A stretch of DNA of 64,000 nt. It comes from Amoebophrya sp. A120. Taxonomy: Eukaryota; Sar; Dinophyceae; Syndiniales; Amoebophryaceae. Within the stretch, counting starts at the first letter, position 1; each line of letters begins with the position of its first letter. Made by a program: the position numbers and the translations under genes. The DNA is taken from positions 6,569,923 to 6,633,922 of the forward strand of contig CAJINV010000004.1 in assembly GCA_905178155.1 (NCBI GenBank). The letters are read 5' to 3'. Below the pieces are notes generated by a model, which worked only from the letters and a program-made list of their open reading frames with translations, did not search any database and was not told the origin of the DNA. This document shows positions 11,501 to 22,024 of the stretch, piece after piece.

Positions 11501-14500
11501 TGAAAAAGGATGTGCTGAAGATACAGCTGCAAGCGAAAAAGGAGCGGTAGGTGGTAAGGCAGACAGTGGAGAAAATCAGGCGCCGAAGCCGCACGAACAT
11601 GACGCAGCAGCAGAGACGCAGCCATCGGGGGGGGAAACCGCGCTTGCCTCGGAGCCGTATCAGTCCCCTTTAGCGACACTGCAACCTAGTCTTGAATCCA
11701 AACCCGCACTACATCCCCTCCCAACCGGGCGCAGTACGCAGGTTGTGCTTCCTTCTGAGCAAAAGTTCTTGCGGCTCAAAGTCAAGCGGCAAGCCGACAT
11801 TTCCCCGACCGATCAAGATGCAACCACGAGAACAAGTACCAGCAATAAAGTTTTGAATCTTAGTCCCGATCTCTACTTCTCCAGTCGTATCGAGGGACTT
11901 GTGAATGCCATTCGGGCGAGTAGCGGCGAGTTTCTCAAGTCCTTTCTCGGTCCGATCAGCAACCCGGAGAAGGGACATATCACGAGAAAAAAGTGTTACA
12001 GTTACACATTTGTTGGAGTTTCTGCATCACAAATTTTTTCTGTGTGGCAGAGAAAACTTGTAATGCGAAGATCATAAGGGAAAACAGGAAGGAAACGAGG
12101 CTCCCAAGCATTTCCTGCATGAGAAAGGTTGTCTCTGTTGCCGGTCTTGCAACGCAATGTGTAAGCGTAACACTTTTTTCTTGCGATAGGACGGGAGATC
12201 TGTGCCTGCCTGATTGACCCGCTTTTGCAGATCTATCCTGTGCAAAAGTATCGTACTCGTATAAATGCAATTCTTGCATCACAGGTCTTTTACTTAAGGT
12301 AAATCCGCATTACTTCTCATGCTGAGGAAATTTGTAATGCATTTATACGAGTACGATACTTTTGCAGTTCATAAGATCTTGGACGCGACGATTCGGGCGC
12401 GGGACTACACCATCCAGGTGCATCTGATCGGTATTCTCCGCGTCATGCTGGTGCTGTCCAACCAATTCGCCTCCGGGGGGCAAGAGATGGCGGGTAAAAG
12501 TTGTACTAGCAGCTTTGCCGGAACTACGAATCAACAAACTAGTGAGATGGCAACTTCTCACGTGATGCGGAAGGTCATTGGCAACAGCAGCGGTGCTAGT
12601 ACTACCTCTCCGACCTCGCAACGCGACATGATGCTGGAAAGGACTCCACAAATAACCCCCGCGGTTGGACGACAAGGAGAGCCGCAGGATCATTTTGGTT
12701 TGACCGTATCATCTACTTCGCCCTCCGGCTTGAGCCCCAACAGCTCGGTAGATGGTCGTGAAAACTTCACCACTAATGCCTCGCTCCTGCAAGAATCGAG
12801 GCGGAGGACGACCATGAGCCAGGGTGTTTCTGCGACAATGTCTTCGAACACATCGACTCCAACTGTGCGGGAAAAGGCGACTGTTGATTCAACATCGTCG
12901 GCAAGGTTGTACCAAGACCGGCATAATTCGAAGAAGCAAACTACTTCACAAAGAAATTATAAGCCCAGAGCACAACGCGGACCACCAGACCACCAGCGGC
13001 AAAAGTTCTCCGGGTCCCTGGCCTGCTACCCACCGCTGCTGCCTTGTTTACTACGGGCAATCGGCCGGTTGCAGCAGCACGCAGGGATAAAGAACACGGC
13101 TGCTACTTCTAGATCGATTTCAACTACTTCCTCCTCTAGTACCTCTAATAAACTCCTAACAAGTAATAACAATTTCGGCGACGACGCGATTTTCCAACGG
13201 TATTCGTATCAAATGCAAATATGTCTGGGTCTGGAAGAGTCCGAACTTGTGATGCTGCATTTGGATTCCAAAAAAATTTGTATTGCATAAGCAGCAAAGG
13301 GAATGCAATTTTGGCTATGCAGAGAGGGCATTTGCCATGCGGAATAGGCATCGCGAAGCCCTGAAGAAGTCTGTAATGCTAGGGCATGCATCACAGACAT
13401 CATGGCCCAAGGAAAACGTGCATGACAAGTCTGCTCAGAATGTTCCAGACCCAGACATTTTTGCATTTCATAATTCGCAGGCCAGCACGATAGCCCAGTT
13501 TGTTGAGTTCATGGTGTTCATCGTGCGCCAGGTTTCTGTATGCATTGCAAAAGTATCGTACTCGTATAAATGCATATACAAATTTCCTTAGCATGAGAAA
13601 TAAAATTTGTGATGCGGCTTTAGCCTAAGAACAAGATTTGTAAATGCATGTTTGCAAAAATTACTACGAGTGCGATACTTTTGCACAGGATATTCTGCCA
13701 TGCCAGCGGAGTTCACGCGCGTGGTGGCTGCGGCGGTGAGTAGTTTTTGCCAGGAGATTCAGAAGGTGATTCAGCTTCGGGGGGACACCCAAGCCATGAA
13801 CGAGCGAAAATTGGAGCAGACCGAGCTTGTCACCAGCCACTTTCTCCGAGGCATTTGCGACATCGTGCACGCCTGCTTGTCGCAGTGCGACGCGAAACAG
13901 GACGCGGATGGGAGTGGGGCGAGTGCAACCGGTTATTCAACATCTAAGGGCACGACCACTAACCGGGCGTCCAATTGGTTTTTCGGACTGGTTTTATCGG
14001 GAAGCGGGGGGGACAATTCCGCGGAAAGTCAGACGTCGCAACAAGTCCGGACGATGCTGTTTGAAGTAATCCCGGAAATCTTGGCTGTCACCGTCGCATC
14101 GGTCGCAAGCATTTCGGGGCAGAATAGAACTGGAAATAAACAGATGAATTTTCCTCGTGCAGTGGGAGGGAGGACAACTTCTACTGGCTCCGGATACAAC
14201 AATTTGAACGAGAGTTTCACATCTTCTGGAGGGGCATTTGGATTTGCAGCAACATCCTCCTCGTCTCTCGCGCTTAGCGGCACGCGGGACAACATCCGGA
14301 GGCAAATGAAGACGATGCTGAATTCGATTTTCGCCCGGTTTCCGCAGCTCTTCGTGGAGTCGGTCTTGCGTATCTGCCGCGACAAGCAGAGCATTTTACC
14401 GTCTCTCCTCGAAACACTGGCGTCCTTGGAGAAAGCCAAGCCGGAGATCGTGTTGCGGTGTGTGGCGGTCGCGTTCGAAAAGGAGCTGAGTTGCAGTGTG

Positions 14501-17500
14501 GGGAGCAACAAGAACAAAACCAGGACTGCTTCTTCGAAAGAAGTTCCCCGGGAAGTCTCATCTGCGAAGAATGATCATGCCGATTCTAGTATAGAAGCGG
14601 CATTCACGACACACAACGAGGATCCTACGACTTTAACGGGACGACCAACCACTTCCAATTTGCGAAATTACCAGCACGGCACTTCGGGCACTAGAGCAAG
14701 TACTACTCAAGATGGCTCTACTAGCTCCCGAGGACCGAACGTCGCGCAAGAGACCACTCCTGTATCAAGCTGTATCCCGCCGAACGAGGAAAACTTGCTT
14801 CTCTATTTCCTGTACAGCTACATGTCGCACTGCAGTCGCGGGCTGTCCTCGCTGGAGATCCTCTGGAAGAGCGTCGCGCGTATCGCCACCGCCGCGGTGA
14901 AGCATTCTAAGCAGCCCGTGACGATGCTATGGGTGCTGTCCTTGATCCAGCTGTGCGATGGGATTACACAGCGGAACCTCGCCGTGAACGCGAGAAGGAG
15001 TAAAACAGGCCGAAATACGACCAGTAATGGAAGTGCGTTGCAGCAACCAATCCTCTACGAGCAGCAAATTTTCGATCAGTTGGACATCCGACGGTTCCGG
15101 AAAGACGTCACCGCGCTGGTGGTCTTTCTGATCGGATTAGTGGCCATGGAGCAGCCGACAGAACTGCTGAGTGGCAGTACTAGCAGTAGCTTGAGAAATA
15201 AAGAACATACAACTTCCGAGGCGCATCACTTGCTGCACCCGCCACTGCCCCCGCAACTCGAAATGACGCGTGAGTATGATGGTGCGCAGAAGAAGTTCTG
15301 GCACCAAAAAACATTGCAGGCAAGGTCGAGAGTGCAGACACCTGGTGTATCTTCGACTTCTGGAGCTGGGGTGGAAATAAAAGACGGAAAGGACCCACGG
15401 CAGCAGCTGAACAGCAACAATAAGATTCTAAAGACTGCTGGAGCGAGCACGAGCAGTAGCAACCTCGATATGCTGAATAAGCACAAGTCCGTTTCTTGTT
15501 TGCCCTGCGCGGGCCCCGGCGGAACCTTCGGTAGTCGAGGGAATACGAATTTTGATCGTTCCCCAGATGAAGCAGCAACGGTTCATCCTGTCAAAACTGC
15601 ATCATCATCAGGCGCTCATTTGGATCTCAGCTGGATGGTACAGCAGCTACAGCAGAAGCAGACTACTCGAGGACCGCATCAAACCCTAGTCGCATCTTCT
15701 TCCCCCTCCGCACCATCAGCACCCCCACCTCCCCTTCCCGCTCGTGATCAACTCGCGATTTGCAGTTTGCGCTTTCTCATCGTTTTCCTTTGCGACGTGA
15801 ACGAATGCAGCTCGACGCAGACGAGATTCGGGACCTTGTTTCTGGACGCTTTACTGTACAGCAGCAAATACTGTAGTTTAGTGCATTCCGTCACCCACAA
15901 CGAGCTCCAATATTTGAAAATTGACAAGGGAACGACCAAGCTTTTTCAAGAAGAGTGGGTCTACCTACTGCTAACCTCGGTCGCGAACCTGCCGTTCGAT
16001 TTGTACCGGGAGAGCATTCTGAAGACGAAGTTGAACAAAACGCTCGTGTCCGCAGTGAACAGCCCGAACTTCTTCGCTTTGAACGTTTCTACCGCCCGTA
16101 GTTTGCGTTGCTGGGCCGAGATCGTGGGCGAATTGCTGTTGTATTTCCACGCGGAACAGTTGGGGTTTCCAACTGGAAGTGGGGCGGGCGGGACAAGTGG
16201 GAGCGTATCAAATGCAAGAATGTCTGGGTCTGGAAGAGTGCATGTTTGTCATGCTTGTCTGGCATGACTCTTAAATCTGTCATGCAAGTTACCCAAGAGC
16301 TCTATTCTTCTGTGATGCAGAAACGCAGTTTGATTGTCATGATGAGTAGGCAACACCTAGAAGCTCAGAAACTTGTCATGCTGAGCCAGCACCTGTGGCC
16401 TCATCATGAGACGCCACCCAGCATCACAAGTTTCCAGACCCAGACACTTTTGCATTTGATAGAGCGAGGAAGAACGCGATGAACAGTGTTACGCGAGAAC
16501 AAGAACCTCTCGAGGAGCAGGCGTGGAGGAGAATTGTGGAACAATCGGGGAGTTGCAGCAAAGGGGAACAGCCATGGGATCTAAGCAAAATTCGTTTTCG
16601 TTTTCCTCCGCTTCCCGAGAGCAGCAGCAGCACCTGCAACGAATAGAAGTCTCGTCATTCAACAGAAACAACGGCAACAGCGTCGGATTGCTGAATGGAG
16701 GTACACCAGGACGCAACATCGGCAACAGGGTTGCAAAGTCACACACGTCTCTGCTCGGCGACATAGAGGACGACTTTGAAGACATTAGAACTACTCCGGA
16801 AAATTTTCTTCTCGAAGATGAATCACCGGAACAAATTCTGTCAGCCCAACATCGGCCGCAAGAAGGACTAATGCAGCAGTTGCACAGAGTACCCGCAAGG
16901 AAAATCAAGAGCCGGCACCAGAAGCAGCGCGCGGAGGTGTTGGCGAACGACGGGCAGGTGCAGTTGTTGTTTCAGATCTGTTGGCCCTCGAAAACCTCAT
17001 TGCTGCAGTCCGTCGAGCAGGACCGGGCGCAGCGGTTGCAGTTTCTCCGGCGACTCTGCTTCGTTCTGTACGCGGGGGCGGAGAACCAATTTGCGAGTGA
17101 GCTACGGGTATCAAATGTAAAAATGTCTGGGTCTGGAAGATTTTTAGATTTGTCATGCATATTTTCCATGACCCATGATGTCTGTGATGCATACTGTAGC
17201 ATCACAGATTTTTAGAGCGCTTTGTGATACCTCTACCGCATGAGAAATGCCCTCTCCTCGTAGCACAAACTGGAGTCCTCTTGCTGGTCATTTTAGTGGT
17301 TGAGGGGTAAATAAGGTCATGCAATACAATTTTTTTCAAAATCCAGAGACAGCATTACAAGTTTAGAATGTTCCAGACCCAGACATTTTTGCATTTGATA
17401 ACGAGACATCATGGACAAACTGTCCGAGTGTCTGCAGACCGTGGCCAATAGCGACTTGCAGTTGGGCGGTGGTGGGGCTACAGGCGGCGTAGGGAATCCT

Positions 17501-18943
17501 CGGAATTTCTTTAGCAATACTTCCTACATGCCTGAGGAACATGAATTTATTTCTGGCGCATATAATTCCTCGTCTTCCACCTACAACGACTACTACGATG
17601 ACAACGACGCGGTGCGGACCTGCGTCGGGCCCAGCAACGCCATCCCCTCGCCGCAAGTGCTGTCGAAAACGGCCCGGTATTTTTCGGAACTGCGTTCGGA
17701 GGTGTTGTTCGTGATCCGGATGTTGTTACTGAAGATGAGTCCGCGGTACCTGACCCCCTGTTGGCCCATGATTCTCGCGGAACTGATCGGTGTGTTCTCG
17801 TCGTTGAGCACAAATTGTCTCGCGGTCGTGCCCCCGCAAATTGTTGCAAATAGCAGAAGCGGCCGAGAGGGAGATGGAATTGCAAACCAAGAAAACCAGC
17901 CGAAAACTTCTTACCCGAAATACTACCTGGACATCGACCAGAAACAGGTTTTGGCGGCGTTAAAATTGGTGGACATGGTATCAAATGTAAAAATGTCTGG
18001 GTCTGGAAGAATGCGCGATTTGTCATGCTGCTTTTCCATGACCCACGAGGTCTGGAATGCCGGAGCTAGCATGACAGATTCTGCGAGACCTTTCTAATGC
18101 CTATCCTGCATGAGAAACTACCTCCCGACTTGGTCAAAACTGGACGACTTTTGGTAATCATGCAACACAGATTTTTGCATGCTGCATATTTCGCATGACA
18201 AGTTACAATCTTCCAGACCCAGACATTTTTACATTTGATACATGGCGGGACTGCTGGATTTAGAGGAGTACACACTGCATAGCTGGATGTTCCAACCAAT
18301 AGGCTGTAAAACTTCGTCAAATCTTCGAGCAGACGGCGGTGGAGGGTCCTCTTCGGGTTTGAATAGCAGCACGGCAGCCGAGATAAACTACAGCCACAAG
18401 GATCTCGCTGCTGACCTTCACGGAAATAACAAATTGAAAAAGTTCCGGCCCTTTTCCGTCACTTTAAAACGCCTCTTGGACAAGGCCGCAAATCCGGATT
18501 TTGGGGAACAAGAACTCTCCAGCACCGCCAGCACAGTTTCTAAATCCACCTCCATCTACGCGCAGTCAGCGGCGAGCTCGAAAGTTTCTTCGGGAGTGGC
18601 AGGACGAGGAGAACTACAAGATAATTCATCTTCTACTTCGAGCGAAAATAGTAATCAGTTTTCGCAGGGACAGGGAGTGATAAATGCCAAGGGGCAGAAT
18701 GTGTGCATCGATAAAGACACGAGGTTGTCGGATGCGTGCCGGGTCTTGAACGACGCCAGTATCCACACCATTCTCGCCCGCCAGCGAATCACGCACGAAA
18801 CGCGAATGCGGCTCGCGGCCCGAGATTTTCTGCCGGCGAACGCTCCGGAAACGCCCGATTTTGAAGCGCGAGAGTATTTGAGCAAGATGGAAATGTTCTA
18901 TGTGGCGCTGGGGTCGACAACGATGTCTGCGGGGTTTGGTTAG
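5574..18943 (+). CDS. DOP1/Dopey family protein (Golgi/endosome trafficking), 3,765 aa
   Basis: Ten exons (5574-5700, 5971-6103, 6290-11977, 12194-12233, 12379-13206, 13478-13538, 13698-16205, 16467-17108, 17406-17978, 18246-18943) give exactly 3,766 codons. The N-terminus carries Dopey hallmarks: FELAKEWADL, then AQCLNPQLPSGVHL, then LYSSGLFPH and EKHYLPL. Helical, leucine-rich repeats continue to the end (HSWMF near the C-terminus). DOP1 proteins form a complex with MON2 and help recycle proteins between endosomes and Golgi. Yeast and animal members have about 1,700-2,500 residues; the excess here is Ser/Thr/Gly/Ala-rich inserts between conserved helices. Intron 2 (6104-6289) is GT-AG; the other eight are introners. 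The family call is firm; the trafficking role is by homology. Confidence 0.93.
5701..5965. mobile_element. Introner element, family A, 265 bp, perfect TSD ACAGG
   Basis: Left end TATCAAATGCAAAAATG with a TCTGGGCCTGG core; right end CAGACCCAGACATATTTGC and then TTCATA. The duplicated ACAGG supplies both CAG and G-T, so this copy can be read as a canonical GT-AG intron. Its interior closely resembles the 34518 copy. Confidence 0.93.
11978..12188. mobile_element. Introner element, 211 bp, AAAAAAGTGTTAC family
   Basis: Inverted ends TATCACGAGAAAAAAGTG and CACTTTTTTCTTGCGATA. Flanks GGACA/GGACG match at 4 of 5. Its family is distinct from A-D. Excision keeps the DOP1 frame (Glu-Lys-Gly-Gln/Arg-Glu-Ile-Cys). 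Confidence 0.85.
12234..12373 (+). mobile_element. Introner element, family B, 140 bp, perfect TSD AGATC
   Basis: It runs from TATCCTGTGCAAAAGTATCG to CGATACTTTTGCAGTTCATA. Its interior is the reverse complement of the 13539 copy, so the two B elements lie in opposite orientation in the same gene. It joins Leu-Leu-Gln-Ile to Leu-Asp-Ala. Confidence 0.93.
13207..13472 (+). mobile_element. Introner element, family A, 266 bp, perfect TSD ATTCG
   Basis: The TATCAAATGC end and TCTGGGTCTGG core pair with the right end GCATTTCATA. The interior has the A2 layout in the same orientation as 41838. It joins Arg-Tyr-Ser to Gln-Ala-Ser. Confidence 0.93.
13539..13692 (-). mobile_element. Introner element, family B, 154 bp, perfect TSD TTCTG
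   Basis: It runs from TATGCATTGCAAAAGTATCG to CGATACTTTTGCACAGGATA. Its orientation is opposite to the 12234 and 35680 copies. It joins Val-Ser-Ala-Met in DOP1. Confidence 0.93.
16206..16461. mobile_element. Introner element, family A, 256 bp, perfect TSD GAGCG
   Basis: Family A ends with a divergent interior. Excision gives Ser-Glu-Glu-Glu-Arg and opens the following exon, which is otherwise out of frame. Confidence 0.93.
17109..17400 (-). mobile_element. Introner element, family A, 292 bp, TSD ACGGG/ACGAG
   Basis: A2-type interior in the orientation opposite to 41838. The flanks match at 4 of 5. It joins Leu-Arg-Asp-Ile-Met in frame. It is slightly long because of an internal A/T-rich stretch. 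Confidence 0.9.
17979..18240. mobile_element. Introner element, family A1, 262 bp, perfect TSD CATGG
   Basis: Nearly the same length and interior as the copies at 35379 and 58609 (all 262 bp), which suggests recent spread of this subfamily. Splicing gives Asp-Met-Ala-Gly-Leu. Confidence 0.93.
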
Positions 18944-19801
18944 AAGAGAGAGTGGTGGCCGGGGAGGTGTGTTACAGGATATTGTAGATTTTTTGGTTGG
19001 TTGTATAGGTAATCTGCCCGCTTTTGGATTCTTACATATAATGACGAACGTTGCAGTTGTTGTCCGCAACAAAGCCATCTATGCCGAATTCTTGATGCCG
19101 AGTTTTTGGAAGAATCATGTCAATAAGATTCATTTTCATCATAAAAATGTATACGAACAAGAAAAATTACAGCTAAACTGCCGGGCGCAGATGTTGGTGA
19201 TGCGAAAAAATGTTTGAAAGCTATCTTCCAGAGAACAAAGACATGCTGAAACCGTTCGAAGAATGGGTTGTTGTGAGGTTGAAACTATTCTTAGCAAAGA
19301 GACATGAGCTTCATGTCCAATTCCTCTTTGCAGATTAAGTACTGAGTAGACCATCAAATAACATGCATTGTTTTCGGCAAAGTGATCAATGCAGACAAAT
19401 CGCGGAGCTATGTGTAGGCAACAGTGTTCTTCACTGTCCCCTTCAATGCACATGCAGAATGTAGATTCGCAAATCGTTTCGAGAGAGAAAGGAGACAGAT
19501 TGCGGCTTCGACTCGTAGTTTTATCGTGGTCTTTTTCTTGTCTTTTCTAGCAGTCTTGTACACTACCAAGGTCAAACAGTAGCAGAATTTTTTGATTGCT
19601 AGGTGTGTTTCTGTACAGATAGAAACTTCTTGAGAGTAGAATTTTTTGATTGCTAGTCTGTACAGATACATAGAACTTCTTGAGCAACCATGCTCACGGG
19701 TGCTCCTCGATCCTTTTTTTAGAGCACCTGGCTTTGTACCTGTTTAATTCTTTGAGATAAGGAAGAGGCGTACTAGGCACGATCAAACTTTTCAGAAGAG
19801 A
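18944..19801. other. Intergenic with a diverged ~50-bp direct repeat
   Basis: About 860 bp with no gene recognised. It contains two diverged copies of a repeat at 19584-19634 and 19638-19684 just upstream of the next gene. Confidence 0.6.
19584..19684. repeat. Tandem pair of ~50-bp direct repeats
   Basis: Copies at 19584-19634 and 19638-19684 share AGAATTTTTTGATTGCTAG at the start, CTGTACAGATA in the middle and CTTCTTGAG at the end. They lie within 220 bp of the next start codon. A regulatory role is possible but unsupported. Confidence 0.75.
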
Positions 19802-21372
19802 ATGAAGTTTCAGCCCGAGGACATTGTCCATGTGGACAGCAAGGAGGCCGCAAAAGCTGTCAGCTGTTCCGTTTGTCTCTGTCTTTGGGTCGACCCAGTG
19901 CAGACGATGTGCCAGCACATCTTTTGCCGGTCTTGCATCGGTATAGTTTTTTCATCTGTTGTGTCGTATGATTTGCTGTGCCTGGTCGGAGCCCTTATTG
20001 TTCGGATTCGGAATGCATGAAAAAAAGACGTAAAAACCTATTCTACTGCAGATCCACTGCTTGCGTGCCCGCATTGCCGCAGAGACTTCTCAGGACTAGA
20101 GCCAAGCAAGAGATATACGCCACTGCGGGATATCAACCTGTTTGCCTTGAACCAAATGAATGACCTGAAGGTAAGTACGCAATATCTTCGTAGTTGTTTG
20201 CACCTTTGCTTTCATGAGTCGTCGTCGTTTTTTGGCACACTTTCCTGATGCGAGTAGGTCCAGGTCCACCGGAAGTTTCCCACAACTCAAAAATTTAAAA
20301 TCAGGTTCACTGCCCCAACGCTACGCCAATGCAACAAGGAGGAAGTAGCTCCAGTTCCGGCCCGGGGACGGGGTCCAGTAGTGCAACAGAAGATGATCAG
20401 ACAGGAGCGGGTGCCACTGGCGGCGAACCAGCAACGAAGCGCGTCAAGCGCGAACAGGACCATGAGACGGAGTGCGCTGTAGCAGATGCTAGCTCCTGCA
20501 CGTGGACCGGAACGTACGGCGACTTGCTTGCGAAGCACATGGCTGAGTGTCCGTGCCAACTGATATCCTGCCCGCGGGGGTGCGGCATGGAGTTCCCACG
20601 TGGAGAGTTGACCGCGCACGAGAAGACCTGCGCGAAGAATCTGACGAAGTGCGAAATTTGTGGCGAGATGATTAAGGAGGAGGCGCTGGAACAGCACAAC
20701 GAGCAGAAGGCGCGACTTCACGTCTACATACTGCAGAAGAAGCTGGCGGAAGCCAGCCCGCTGCTGGATTTGGTGAATGGAATGGACAAGCGCCTACAGA
20801 GGCTGGAGGAGGAAACAGCGAAGAGCAGTCAAATCGCGTCGCTGCGCGGGCACGTAAGCAGCCAGATCGCGTCGCTGCAAGGGCACGTAGCGACCAGTTG
20901 CAAGAAAGCTGCGGACGACGCACGACAAGCGGTAGCGAATCTCCCAAAATCTTCAGCAAATACGAGCTCGTTTTTTTGGACAGTGGATGTGCAGAAAGCC
21001 TACGCCGACAACCCCAATCGAAGTCGGAAAATTACGCGCACTCTTCAAGGGCCAAACGGCTCCTGGGAGTTAGTGTTTCTTCCGCAAGGCTATCAAAGGG
21101 ATGGGTGGGCATCTGTCGGATTGATAGCGCCGCCGGGCAGGCCGGTCGTTGTTGGCACAATTGTTCTCCGCAGCGGGGATACTACCTCTCTGCATATCGT
21201 CACACAAGGACAAGAGTTGGCTCGGCACACGTTTGACCAGGTGGTGATCGATTCCGACGTTGGAACGGGAATGCCGGACTTTGCGGAGATAGCGAAAATA
21301 AAAAAGCACAAAAAAGTTATTTTTTATGTAGATTTTGTGTCGGTGCAGACCCGCCTTCCAGACTACGGCTAG
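19802..21372 (+). CDS. RING / TRAF-type zinc-finger protein, 441 aa
   Basis: Three exons (19802-19940, 20052-20170, 20305-21372) with GT-AG introns and no introner. A C3HC4 RING finger is split by the first intron (CSVCLCLWVDP, MCQHIFCRSCI, then CPHCRRDF). Next comes a Ser/Gly-rich linker with a KRVKRE basic patch, then TRAF-type zinc fingers (CTWTG, HMAEC, CPRGCGMEF, CEICGEM), a short coiled coil with two copies of SQIASL-GHV, and a C-terminal beta-rich domain of about 140 residues starting at SFFWTVDVQKAY. The layout RING, TRAF fingers, coiled coil and terminal domain is that of TRAF-like E3 ligases; substrate and pathway are unknown. A paralogue with the same exon phases lies at 26689. Confidence 0.88.
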
Positions 21373-22024
21373 CGCCTTTGTTTCGCCACCCACGACTACT
21401 TTGCTGGACTTTTCGAGCTGTATTTATTGATCCGGTACTTTCTCGATCAGCTCGTTACAAATGATACCCTTTTCGAGAGCTACGTGTGCACGTGCTTGCT
21501 TTACTTTCGAATACTGCTCCGATGGATCCGAGGCACGATCGGCCCCAACAGGACAGGAAAAATGTTAAATTCGTCACCAACGCAACGCAGGTGAATGTGA
21601 TTAGGCCAGGAGAAGGGCCTTCATCAATCCGTTGAAAGATAACTTATTCCAGACACGTGAATCAAAATTCCGAATCCAGTTGGTGGATACTTACACGGGT
21701 CCAGTGAAATGAACCACGATGAAGATACGCAGAAGCAGAACTTCCTCCCTCTTCATTTTTGTTCGTTAGCTTTTTCGTGCGATCGATCCAGTGCCCTTCT
21801 AGCTCTAGTGATTTTTGATAATACGCGAGTGCGAATCTAAACCTGATTCGAAAGCTACGCTGCTGGTGTTTGAAAAACATCCAACTACGAACACTTTTTG
21901 TGAATTTATGCAGCATTTTTACATTGTGCTCCAAGAAGGTGAAGGAGAAGAGTTGTTTCGTAATTTGTGGTAATAGATACTTCGTAACAGCAGGCTTTCG
22001 CTTTCCTGACGGTGACGACACAAA
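21373..22024. other. Intergenic, nothing recognised
   Basis: About 650 bp between the TRAF-like gene and the 1,360-residue ORF. Short frames on both strands lack recognisable features. Confidence 0.6.
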
